Origin: Marinobacter segnicrescens
Lineage (GTDB): Bacteria; Pseudomonadota; Gammaproteobacteria; Pseudomonadales; Oleiphilaceae
Length of the DNA: 47,329 bases
Assembly: GCF_900111555.1 (NCBI RefSeq)
Contig: NZ_FOHZ01000020.1
Location: 1 to 47,329 of the forward strand
Reading direction: 5' to 3'
The first letter of the stretch is position 1. Each line of letters begins with the position of its first letter. This document shows, piece after piece, positions 27,204 through 34,450 of this stretch. The position numbers and the translations under genes were made by a program. The notes below the pieces were generated by a model. The model worked only from the letters and a program-made list of their open reading frames with translations. It was not told the DNA's origin and ran no database searches.

Positions 27204-27839
27204 TTATTCAGGATTGGCACGGACCGACTCAGCCGGCCCCGGCTTAAGCCAACGATACACCCGCATCGGTGGAATGTTCAGCAGCTCCAGCTCCGTGCTG
27301 ACTGCCGGCCCCATCACGGGAGTGGTAATCGTGGCCACGTCACCCAGGAACTGGTACGCCACGAAGCAACCGCCGTCTGCGAGGGAGGCCTGCACAGCCT
27401 GCGCTACACGCGTCCCCACCTGCTCCGGCATTTTCGAAAACGGTATACCGGAGATCACCACATCCGGTTGCCCAAGCTGGTGCTGGGCCAGAATCTCGTC
27501 AAGGTCCTCGGCACTGCCCTGGTGGTTGATGAAACGCGGATCATCGATCTCATGGAGTAATTCATGAAACCAGGGACTCAGCTCAATGGACAGCAAACGC
27601 GCATCAGGGCCAAGATTCCGAAGAAAGGTACGGGTAGTCCCTCCGGTTCCGGGCCCCAGCTCCACCACCAGCCTGGCTGATGACAGGTCCGCCGCATCGA
27701 CAATCCGCTTCTCCAGGAATCGTGAACTGGGAATAACCGAACCCACCTGGGCCGGCTCCCGCAGGAAACCCCGAAAGAATGCCAGCGGGCTGGTTCTTCG
27801 GGCTGTGTCGTACTTCGGGCTGCTACTTTCTCCATCCAT
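27204..27839 (-). CDS. PmtA-like class I SAM-dependent methyltransferase
   Basis: 211 aa. An N-terminal region typical of phospholipid N-methyltransferases (FFRGFLREPAQVGSVIPSSRFL) precedes the SAM motif VVELGPGTGGTT (about residues 58-69). ISGIPFSKMPEQVG resembles motif IV of the PmtA/Ksg-like fold. PmtA enzymes methylate phosphatidylethanolamine toward phosphatidylcholine. Whether this one does is inferred only from resemblance; related proteins of unknown substrate share the fold. Confidence 0.72.
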   Translation of the reverse strand: MDGESSSPKYDTARRTSPLAFFRGFLREPAQVGSVIPSSRFLEKRIVDAADLSSARLVVELGPGTGGTTRTFLRNLGPDARLLSIELSPWFHELLHEIDDPRFINHQGSAEDLDEILAQHQLGQPDVVISGIPFSKMPEQVGTRVAQAVQASLADGGCFVAYQFLGDVATITTPVMGPAVSTELELLNIPPMRVYRWLKPGPAESVRANPE

Positions 27840-28140
27840 GCTGTCTTCTCAACCTGGCTGTCGGGCGTGTCTGTTGAGCTTAGCAGTCAAACCTGTAACC
27901 GGCAGTCCTGTCTGCCACCGGGTGTTGCCATGACGTTCTTCGCTTGCCGGAGTCCGGCAACCCCCGGACAGCAACAAAGTGCCCCGCCCTACCCGCACCA
28001 AAATAAGTCATCTTTGCCACTGGCGTGCCTCCTGATGAGGCGGCCCTATTCTGCTCCGCGGTAGCCGACGGCCCGGCCTCCAACCAAACCCAAAGCCTAA
28101 CCTCTTGTCTAGCCGATTGTTTTAATCCATCAGCGCTTTT
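27840..28140. promoter_or_regulatory. Upstream regulatory region of the guanidine locus
   Basis: About 300 bp of gene-free DNA lies between the divergent methyltransferase gene and the sigma-54 promoter. It holds GCACCAAAAT at 27995-28004, which resembles one half of an NtrC enhancer site about 160 bp above the expected start point. It also has a near-perfect hairpin TTGCCGGA-TCCGGCAA at 27944-27960. Neither is certain. A sigma-54 promoter needs an upstream activator site, so this is where it should lie. Confidence 0.35.
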
Positions 28141-28158
28141 TTGGCACAGTTTCCGCTT
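28141..28158 (+). promoter_or_regulatory. Sigma-54 (-24/-12) promoter
   Basis: TTGGCAC at 28141-28147 and CCGCT at 28153-28157 give the invariant GG at 28143-28144 and GC at 28155-28156, exactly 12 bp apart. The consensus is TGGCAC-N5-TTGCW; only the TT before GC differs (CC). Transcription would start near 28168, leaving a leader of about 130 nt that contains the riboswitch. Sigma-54 plus NtrC control would match a nitrogen-source operon. Confidence 0.6.
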
Positions 28159-28217
28159 TTAACGGATTAAAGGCTGAACCCGATACTCACCCGGCTTTCC
28201 GGGTTCTGGCCCTTCCC

Positions 28218-28270
28218 TCCGGGACGACCCGGACGGCGTGGATCGCCGCCTTCCTGTCTGGACGACCAGA
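28218..28270 (+). promoter_or_regulatory. Guanidine-II (mini-ykkC) riboswitch
   Basis: Two short hairpins carry the same loop ACGA. P1 is TCCGGG-ACGA-CCCGGA at 28218-28233 and P2 is TCTGG-ACGA-CCAGA at 28257-28270. A 23-nt linker can form a small CGGCG/CGCCG stem. Paired stem-loops with ACGR loops in front of a start codon define the guanidine-II class, in which the two loops dimerise and bind free guanidinium. P2 ends 18 nt before the Shine-Dalgarno AGAGG (28288-28292), fitting translational control. ACCTTT at 28273-28278 could pair with AAAGAGGT over the Shine-Dalgarno when guanidine is absent; that last step is inference. Confidence 0.9.
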
Positions 28271-28300
28271 TGACCTTTCGATACCAAAGAGGTTATCCGT

Positions 28301-29353
28301 ATGTCAGCCGCCAGCCCAGAAACGACCGCCCACATCGCATTCCAGTCGTTACCCGTTATCGACGTGTCCGGCCTCCGGTCCGGGGATGCACGACAACGCC
28401 AGAAGAGCGCCGACGCACTAGGAAAGGCCGCTCGCGATGCAGGCTTTCTCTACGTGACGGGACACGGTATTTCGTCGGAGCTGATTGACCGTTTCAGGAA
28501 GCGGGTGCGGGAATATTTTCAGCAAAGTCACGACGAGAAAATGCGTGACTACATAGGCTACTCAGTGAACCACAGTGGCTACGTTCCCGAGGGCGAGGAG
28601 CAGTTCTACGGGGCAAAAGCACCGGACCGCAAAGAGGCTTACGACGTCAATTTCGACATGCTCGAGCCAGAGCATGCCCGGCCCATGCTCGGCCCCAACC
28701 AATGGCCTGAACTGGATGGATTCAAGACGGACGTCAAAGCCTACTACGACGAAGTCTTCCAGTTGGGCAACCTGCTGTTCAGGGGCTTTGCCCTGGCCCT
28801 GGAGCTTCCCGAAGACAGTTTCACACGACACGTTAACCGCCCACCCAGCCAGTTGCGCCTGATTCACTACCCGTACAATCCGGACGTTCCCACTGACCGG
28901 CCTGGTATCGGTGCCCATACGGATTACGAGTGCTTTACCATCCTCAAACCTACCGCCCCCGGACTGGAGGTGATGAACGGTGCCGGAGAATGGATCGATG
29001 TTCCGGTGTTGGAAGACGCTTTCGTCATCAACATCGGAGATATGATGGAAATTCTCAGCAACGGCCTTTACGTCGCCACCTCACACCGCGTGCGCAAGGT
29101 TGCCGAAGAGCGATATTCCTTCCCAATGTTCTGCAACCTTGATTACGACGTGCGTATAGAGCCCTTGCCACAATTGATCAGCAAGGAACGACCTGCCCGC
29201 TATGAACCCCAGGTCTGTGGCGAACACCTTTTTGCCCAGACCGCCCAGACTTTCCAGTATCTGAAAAAGCGCCTGGAACGCGGCGAACTGGAGTTGCCGA
29301 AAGGCAGCAAGGGCCTGTCCTCCTTCGGCCGTGAAGCCGGAGGCCAGAGATGA
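28301..29353 (+). CDS. Fe(II)/2-oxoglutarate-dependent oxygenase (isopenicillin N synthase-like)
   Basis: 350 aa. The N-terminal DIOX_N region has LPVIDVSGLRSG and AGFLYVTGHGIS. The catalytic jelly roll has the iron ligands His206 and Asp208 (GAHTDYECFTIL) and His262 (ATSHRV), and the 2-oxoglutarate-binding Arg271-x-Ser273 (RYSFPMF). All are intact, so it should be active. The first gene after the guanidine-II riboswitch, it is expected to be induced by guanidine. Related plant enzymes hydroxylate homoarginine and release guanidine, and ethylene-forming enzyme does so from arginine, so a guanidino substrate is plausible. The substrate is not proven. Its stop overlaps the next ATG (ATGA). Confidence 0.9.
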   Translation: MSAASPETTAHIAFQSLPVIDVSGLRSGDARQRQKSADALGKAARDAGFLYVTGHGISSELIDRFRKRVREYFQQSHDEKMRDYIGYSVNHSGYVPEGEEQFYGAKAPDRKEAYDVNFDMLEPEHARPMLGPNQWPELDGFKTDVKAYYDEVFQLGNLLFRGFALALELPEDSFTRHVNRPPSQLRLIHYPYNPDVPTDRPGIGAHTDYECFTILKPTAPGLEVMNGAGEWIDVPVLEDAFVINIGDMMEILSNGLYVATSHRVRKVAEERYSFPMFCNLDYDVRIEPLPQLISKERPARYEPQVCGEHLFAQTAQTFQYLKKRLERGELELPKGSKGLSSFGREAGGQR

Positions 29354-30291
29354 CACTGCAAGAGCTCATCAACCGCGTCACCCGCTCCCCTGACCAGGGC
29401 GTGCCGGACTGGATGCTCGGCTGCTTCCGCCGTCGCTGTATCAGCTTCGCCAACGGGGAGTCAGACAGTGACACCATCGTTTACTGGTTGCAGAGCCGGA
29501 ACTTCACCATTGACCTGCGCCTACCCCGGGCTGCTGACCAGGTAAGCCCTGCCCCGCTGGAGGATTACCCGGCAGAAGACCTTATGATCCTGGCCAGTTA
29601 CGAAGGCTGGCTGGCACCCTGCGAGTGGGCCGACAGGAAAATGAGTTGGTACGGCGGTACGGCATTACAGTTGACGAACCGCTGGCCAGAACCCGCCGAA
29701 CTTCGCCGGGTTGGCAACTGCATGGTCGAATTCGCCCCCAGTGGCGCCTATGTAGAGGATTGGCGTCTGCAGCCGTCCAGTCCGGGACCGCTGGTCGGTC
29801 TCCGGCTACTGGAAGAATACGATCCACAAACGGGGCATCGCTTCGCCAGGGACGGAGGGCTGATCATCTGCGGTGACTACGCCGCCCGGGTGCTGGGACG
29901 ATCCGTGCCACTTACCGACAACAGTTTGCCGTTGTCAGAGATGGCGGTCTCTGCCGTGGGTAGCCGGGAGCAGCTGACCCCTGTATTCGACTTTGAAACG
30001 TCAGTGGCCTCAGGCTCACTCGAGCAGGGATACACCGTAGAGCACTCGACTCAGCCTGGACGGGTAGGGCTTCCGCTGCTGGAACAAGGGTCGTTCAGCT
30101 GGAATGAAGACCTCGAACGTGTGGAGCAGGCGTTCTCCCATAACGGCCAGAACCGGGTTCGGGTATTTGAGGTGGATGTTATCAATCCACACTGGGAGTT
30201 CGCCCTGACCACACCTTCCAATCCACAAGCCGAAGCCTGGTTCCTGCACGAATCCGATACCCTGCGCCGCTATACCGGGGTGATGACATGA
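29350..30291 (+). CDS. Protein of unknown family in the guanidine-II operon
   Basis: 313 aa; not confidently recognised. No signal peptide or membrane helix is visible. The sequence is rich in Trp and beta-prone segments in two parts (about 1-165 and 195-313). The first part has SDTIVYWLQSRNFTIDLRLP, MSWYGGTALQLTNRWPEP and VEFAPSGAYVEDWRLQ. The second has SFSWNEDLERVEQAF and RVRVFEVDVINPHWEFALT. This recalls twin lipocalin-like barrels of the Hri1 type, at low confidence. ATGA overlaps on both sides couple it to the oxygenase and the next gene, so it probably works on the same compound, perhaps by binding it. Confidence 0.75.
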   Translation: MTLQELINRVTRSPDQGVPDWMLGCFRRRCISFANGESDSDTIVYWLQSRNFTIDLRLPRAADQVSPAPLEDYPAEDLMILASYEGWLAPCEWADRKMSWYGGTALQLTNRWPEPAELRRVGNCMVEFAPSGAYVEDWRLQPSSPGPLVGLRLLEEYDPQTGHRFARDGGLIICGDYAARVLGRSVPLTDNSLPLSEMAVSAVGSREQLTPVFDFETSVASGSLEQGYTVEHSTQPGRVGLPLLEQGSFSWNEDLERVEQAFSHNGQNRVRVFEVDVINPHWEFALTTPSNPQAEAWFLHESDTLRRYTGVMT

Positions 30292-30857
30292 CCGTGCCCA
30301 CGCCGCATGACAGGTGTTTCCAGCCACTACCGGTGAGCGGCTTCCCGGTACCTGCGCAATGGCGTGGCACACATGCGTTGCTGGTTTCCGCTGGTCGTGA
30401 GTGGGTTACGCTGGACTACCCGGCCGTCGTGGAGAGTCGCAACAAGCTCAAGAACCTGTTCGGTCCGCGGGATCAATGGCCACCCGACGACCTCACGCCG
30501 GAAATGGACGAAGCCGACCTGGCCTGGCATGCCCGGGAATTTTCGAGCCGCCGGTCATTCGCCTATCACCTGCTCAGCCATGACCAGCAACAGTGCCTTG
30601 GCTGCCTTTACCTGTATCCGACTGCCAGCCGAACACACGACGCCGAAGCCTATCTGTGGACTCACATCGAACTCACCAGCCCACAGGCAACCCTGATCGA
30701 AGACGAGGTCATTGGCTGGGTCAGCCAGGACTGGCCCTTCACATCCGTCGCCTGGCCGGGACGATTCATACCGTTCAAACAATGGGAGGAGTCGGGCATA
30801 CCCAACTACTACGCCAGTACCCGGATGGCCGGGGAGTCACCCGATAACGGAAGCTGA
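30288..30857 (+). CDS. GNAT-like N-acetyltransferase-fold protein
   Basis: 189 aa. WHAREFSSRRSFAYHLLSHDQQQCLGCLYLYPTAS and EAYLWTHIELTSPQATLIEDEVIGWVSQDWPFTSVAWPGR follow a subgroup of GNAT proteins in which the usual V-G-x-x-x-x strand is LGCLYLYP. A clear acetyl-CoA-binding RxxGxG/A loop is missing, so acetyl transfer is not certain. It overlaps the preceding gene by ATGA and ends 67 bp before the binding-protein gene. In context it could modify a guanidino compound or its product. Confidence 0.6.
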   Translation: MTVPTPHDRCFQPLPVSGFPVPAQWRGTHALLVSAGREWVTLDYPAVVESRNKLKNLFGPRDQWPPDDLTPEMDEADLAWHAREFSSRRSFAYHLLSHDQQQCLGCLYLYPTASRTHDAEAYLWTHIELTSPQATLIEDEVIGWVSQDWPFTSVAWPGRFIPFKQWEESGIPNYYASTRMAGESPDNGS

Positions 30858-30924
30858 CATTCATTTACATCGGGCGCATGCCCTCAGCCGTTTGTGCTAT
30901 CAACGCGAAAGCAGGAGTTGAACC

Positions 30925-31998
30925 ATGAATTCACTGACCAGAACCATCGCTACCGCTGCTCTCTCTGGAATGTTGTTACTCAATGTTGCAGCCGCGCAGG
31001 CGGAAGATAACCGGAAGCAGTTCTCTCTCGCATGGTCGATCTATGTCGGCTTTATGCCCTGGGCCTATATCGATGAATCCGGCATCATGGACAAGTGGGC
31101 CGAGAAGTACGACATCGAGGTCGACCTGGTCAAGGTCAACGACTACATCGAAGCCATCAATTTATACACTGCTGGTGAATTCGATGGCGCGACCATGACT
31201 AATATGGACATGCTGACCATCCCTTCCGCGTCCGGTGTTGATACCACCGCGCTGATCACTGGTGACTTTTCCAATGGTAACGACGCAGTCGTCCTGAAAG
31301 GACGCGATAACATGGAAGACATCAAAGGGATGGATGTTTACCTGCTGGAACTTTCCGTGTCCCACTACACACTCGCCCGGGCACTCGAGATGGCAGGTCT
31401 GAGTGAGCGCGACATCAACGTGGTCAATACCTCTGACGCTGACATCGCCACCGCCTTCACCACTGACGCCGTACAGGCTGCCACGCTTTGGAACCCACAG
31501 CTGCAGACGGCAATGCAGCAGCCCGATGCGATCAAGGTGTTCGACTCCACCCAGATCCCAGGTGAAATCCTCGACATTATGGGCGTTAACTCTGAAACCC
31601 TGGAAAAGTACCCTGAGCTTGGCAAGGCAGTGACGGGGGCCTGGTTCGAGGCCATGAGTATCATTCATGGGGATGGCGAGGAGGCGATCGCAGCGAGAAC
31701 CTATATGGGCGAGGAGTCCGGAACCGACCTGGAGGGCATTGAGCTACAGCTGGCTGCCACTCATATGTTCAGGACTCCAAACGAGAAGCTCGAGTTCCTG
31801 TCCGCCGGCCGCCTGCGCGAAACGATGGACTTCGTGACCCGTTTCTCTTACAAGCACGGATTGCTGGGCGCCGGCGCGCAGTCACCCGACGCGATCGGTA
31901 TTGAATTGCCAGATGGCTCGGTTTTGGGCAATAAGGATTTTGTAAAAATGCGATTCAACCATGAATTCCTGGAACTCGCTGCAGAAGGCAAGCTATAG
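30925..31998 (+). CDS. Periplasmic substrate-binding protein, urea/guanidine carboxylase-associated type
   Basis: 357 aa with a signal peptide of about 26 residues ending AAAQA. The mature protein has FSLAWSIYVGFMPWAYIDESGIMDKWAEKY and AGEFDGATMTNMDMLTIPSASGVDTTALI, typical of the NMT1/SsuA-like binding proteins found next to urea carboxylase (now known largely as guanidine carboxylase) and often under guanidine riboswitches. It likely captures guanidine or a related cation. Its permease and ATPase genes are normally adjacent, but here convergent unrelated genes follow, so it must use distant partners or be an orphan. A 67-bp gap with AGGAG before the ATG separates it from the coupled trio. 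Confidence 0.75.
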   Translation: MNSLTRTIATAALSGMLLLNVAAAQAEDNRKQFSLAWSIYVGFMPWAYIDESGIMDKWAEKYDIEVDLVKVNDYIEAINLYTAGEFDGATMTNMDMLTIPSASGVDTTALITGDFSNGNDAVVLKGRDNMEDIKGMDVYLLELSVSHYTLARALEMAGLSERDINVVNTSDADIATAFTTDAVQAATLWNPQLQTAMQQPDAIKVFDSTQIPGEILDIMGVNSETLEKYPELGKAVTGAWFEAMSIIHGDGEEAIAARTYMGEESGTDLEGIELQLAATHMFRTPNEKLEFLSAGRLRETMDFVTRFSYKHGLLGAGAQSPDAIGIELPDGSVLGNKDFVKMRFNHEFLELAAEGKL

Positions 31999-32037
31999 GC
32001 CAGGTCTCCCTGCAAAGGTGCGGGAGGTACTGACCGT

Positions 32038-32421
32038 CTAAGGCTGTTTCTGGCGGTGCAGCAAGCTCCGATAAAGACGGTTGTTCCAGTCCTGGACAAT
32101 GATCTGGGACCGGAACAGCGCCCAAACCTCACAGGACCAGACGACCAGCAAAAGGCCGGCACCAGTCCACACGTAACCAGACACGAAACACCCGATAGCC
32201 ACCAGCAGGGCAGCAATATCAACCATGCCCCTGCCCCACCGACCCAGGTAGAAATGGTGCAAACCCACTATGAACAACCAGTTCAAGGCCGCGTACGTGT
32301 CCGGGTCCTTGACCGCTTTTCCGGCATGCCGGTAGAACTCGCCTCTCTGGTCATCAGAGAGGCCACGAATCACCCGCCTGAGGGACTCCTCCTCGGCTTC
32401 AACCTCGTCTTTTCTCAACAT
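32038..32421 (-). CDS. TM2-domain membrane protein
   Basis: 127 aa. A charged N-terminal third (LRRVIRGLSDDQRGEFYRHAGKAVKDP) is followed by two hydrophobic helices separated by a short turn. HHFYLGRWGRGMVDIA is the TM2-domain signature (glycine-rich turn with FYLG). Function unknown. It overlaps the upstream YidD-like gene by 23 bp and is probably co-transcribed. Confidence 0.8.
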   Translation of the reverse strand: MLRKDEVEAEEESLRRVIRGLSDDQRGEFYRHAGKAVKDPDTYAALNWLFIVGLHHFYLGRWGRGMVDIAALLVAIGCFVSGYVWTGAGLLLVVWSCEVWALFRSQIIVQDWNNRLYRSLLHRQKQP

Positions 32422-32656
32422 GCCCGGAATCCCATCTGACCGGCTCGATACACTTACAGACTGCGTCGGGCCTGTTGCACCTGCGAACCCGATCCCAAGT
32501 CAGCCCAAGCCCCCTCAGGAGGCCAAACCTTCTGATGGCTTCCTCCGAATAGGCTGAACAGCTCGGTTCGAAATTGCAGTCAATGCCAAACCACCGGATG
32601 CCGCCGCCGGTCTTGCGATAGTAACCGATGGCCTTAAGGGTCAGTCCGGTGAGCAC
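32399..32656 (-). CDS. YidD-like membrane protein insertion efficiency factor
   Basis: 85 aa. The YidD core is visible as GIDCNFEPSCSAYSEEAIRRFGLLRGL followed by RRC. YidD normally lies between rnpA and yidC and helps insert inner-membrane proteins. This copy lies far from that context, next to a TM2 gene, so it is probably a second, specialised paralogue. The N-terminal membrane helix is less hydrophobic than in standard YidD. Confidence 0.75.
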   Translation of the reverse strand: MLTGLTLKAIGYYRKTGGGIRWFGIDCNFEPSCSAYSEEAIRRFGLLRGLGLTWDRVRRCNRPDAVCKCIEPVRWDSGHVEKRRG

Positions 32657-32659
32657 AAC

Positions 32660-32881
32660 TCACCGGCCCAGCGTGACGATGACGGCTTCGCGCTGCCAGA
32701 ACAGCCAGAACCGTTTCATCTCGAGCACCTGGAACACCACCTGCCAGCCTTCGGCCGCATAGCGATTCAACTCTGCTTCGATCTTCTTCAGCGGAAGGCC
32801 GGAGGAACCCAGAAGCAGGGTACCGCATCCCCCCTCAGCAATGTGGACCATCTTGTACTCGGTGAAACGAGCCTCGGACAT
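32660..32881 (-). CDS. DUF4177-like small protein
   Basis: 73 aa from ATG 32881, preceded by GGGAGA. EARFTEYKMVHI, EAELNRYAAEGWQVVFQVLEMKRFWLFWQREAVIVTLGR match the DUF4177 pattern (ELNRxAxEGWxVV). Function unknown. It is 3 bp upstream of the YidD-like gene, forming a three-gene run. Confidence 0.72.
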   Translation of the reverse strand: MSEARFTEYKMVHIAEGGCGTLLLGSSGLPLKKIEAELNRYAAEGWQVVFQVLEMKRFWLFWQREAVIVTLGR

Positions 32882-33030
32882 GTTATCTCCCATTTAGTGA
32901 AAACTGGTGCATCGACCGGTTGCTGGACCGCAACAATGCCGAATCCGAATTGGTGAGGAGGCAGACTCAATCGCCCCCACAGAGGATCGGTTGTCTGTTC
33001 GCAATCATTGATACTCGTGCGCAACTGCAG

Positions 33031-33423
33031 TCACGCGGGCTCAAATCGCTCCTGCAGCCATGCCTTGATGTCGTCGGATTCATACAGCCAGCTGACGCTA
33101 CCATCATCCTGGAGAATCTTCAGGCAGGGAACCTTGATGCGGCCGCCTCCCGCTTCCAGGTCTGCCCGATGCCGCTGGTCATGCTGGGCGTCCCGGGTCT
33201 CGATCGTCAGACCGAGCCGGGCGATCTCCTTGCGCACCTTGATGCAGAACGGGCAGGCACTGAACTGGTACAGAGCGAGGTTTTTACTGGTCTCGTCGAC
33301 AAGGGCCTGCTCATCAGCGGCACGGGTTACGCCCTGGGGTGTACTGAGCTTTTCGCTTAGCAGCATGAAAGGGGTCAGTATCAGGCGCAGAGCGCGGAAA
33401 AAATAACGAATGATGACTCTCAT
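33031..33423 (-). CDS. Membrane-anchored glutaredoxin
   Basis: 130 aa. An N-terminal hydrophobic segment (IIRYFFRALRLILTPFMLL) anchors the protein. The glutaredoxin domain starts near residue 48 with LALYQFSACPFCIKVRKEI, where CPFC is the redox site. IKVPCLKI gives the conserved cis-proline. LYESDDIKAWLQERF ends the fold. It probably reduces disulphides or glutathione adducts at the membrane, with the domain on the cytoplasmic side. Confidence 0.88.
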   Translation of the reverse strand: MRVIIRYFFRALRLILTPFMLLSEKLSTPQGVTRAADEQALVDETSKNLALYQFSACPFCIKVRKEIARLGLTIETRDAQHDQRHRADLEAGGGRIKVPCLKILQDDGSVSWLYESDDIKAWLQERFEPA

Positions 33424-33586
33424 GGGTAATGCTCATATTCCGGATTTGTAGAGGCGTGCCAGCAGTGGGCGTTGAGGCTTGATCGCGACGAAATAGGGTA
33501 TCACTTCCTGACGTTGGTCAGATACCAACTGCACCGACAATCCAGTGCTTCAGTGAGAAGGAACGGTAAGGCCGGACTGCGTCGCG

Positions 33587-33592
33587 TATAAT
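33587..33592 (+). promoter_or_regulatory. -10 box (TATAAT) before a small conserved gene
   Basis: A perfect TATAAT at 33587-33592 lies 40 bp above the ATG at 33633. The -35 region is poor. The surrounding 209-bp gap (33424-33632) shows no other gene. Confidence 0.4.
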
Positions 33593-33632
33593 CGTCGACA
33601 TCGATGAACCACCTGAATTGCGAGGCTCCACT

Positions 33633-33845
33633 ATGGCTGACGAAGATACCCTCCATGCACTCAAAACCGCCTTCACGTTTATGCCCCAGCCGGTAGAAAT
33701 CAACCGGTTCGAGTACGGCGACGATGCTGACAGGATTCTCGCCCAGGTGAACTTTGTGCGGGAGATCCTGGTCAGCCACGGCATTGACCCCGACGAAGTG
33801 GCTGGTGAAATCAACCCGGACTCGTCACCGAACTCCTGCTACTAA
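33633..33845 (+). CDS. Small acidic hypothetical protein
   Basis: 70 aa from the ATG at 33633. Its acidic, well-spaced residues (FEYGDDADRILAQVNFVREIL, GIDPDEVAGEINPD) and codon usage like its neighbours support a real gene. I do not recognise the family. No signal peptide or helix. A TATAAT lies upstream and it is convergent with slyD. Confidence 0.65.
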   Translation: MADEDTLHALKTAFTFMPQPVEINRFEYGDDADRILAQVNFVREILVSHGIDPDEVAGEINPDSSPNSCY

Positions 33846-33863
33846 CGAGCGGGGTTTTAATCC

Positions 33864-34343
33864 TCAATGGTGCCCGCCCGGTCCATGCACGTGGCCGTGA
33901 GCGATCTCTTCCGCATCGGCCGGGCGTACGTCGATGATCTCGATATCGAACGTCAGGGTTCTGCCGGCCATCGGATGGTTGGTGTCCACATCTGCGAACT
34001 TGTGGCCGACCTTGGCAACCAGCACGTGACGGGGGCCCTGCTCGGTTTGCACCTGGGCGATCATGCCGGGCTTCCAGCGTTTGGCACCCATCAAGTGCTT
34101 GATCGGCACGCGCTGGATGGCGTCATCCTTGCGGGGGCCGTAGCCCTTGTCCGGGGTGACGGTAACCGTAAAGCTTTCACCAGCGTCACGCCCTTGCAGG
34201 GCTTCTTCCAAGCCGCGGATGATACCGCCATGGCCATGCAGGTAGGCATTCGGCTCGCCGCCACGGGAGTCTTCAACGACATTGCCCTGTTCATCACTGA
34301 CGCTGTAGTGAAACAGGACCACCTGGTTCTTTTCGATGGGCAT
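33864..34343 (-). CDS. slyD: SlyD-type FKBP peptidyl-prolyl isomerase / metallochaperone
   Basis: 159 aa. N-terminal FKBP (VVLFHYSVSDEQGNVVEDSRGGEPNAYLHGHGGIIRGLEEAL) with the IF chaperone domain in the middle (PIKHLMGAKRWKPG), and DVDTNHPMAGRTLTFDIEIIDVRPA at the end. The C-terminal HGHVHGPGGHH is a short His-rich metal tail, much smaller than in E. coli SlyD. SlyD isomerises prolyl bonds and passes nickel to hydrogenase factors. A second FKBP (fkpB) lies at 6.5 kb. Confidence 0.9.
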   Translation of the reverse strand: MPIEKNQVVLFHYSVSDEQGNVVEDSRGGEPNAYLHGHGGIIRGLEEALQGRDAGESFTVTVTPDKGYGPRKDDAIQRVPIKHLMGAKRWKPGMIAQVQTEQGPRHVLVAKVGHKFADVDTNHPMAGRTLTFDIEIIDVRPADAEEIAHGHVHGPGGHH

Positions 34344-34450
34344 AGGATTCTCTGAGACGGTTAAGGATATGCCATTATAAACATCAGCGGCTTTTTTCTC
34401 AGCTAATGGACCACAGCCGCCACTGCCGCCCTCGAGAGGAGAGTTACCCG

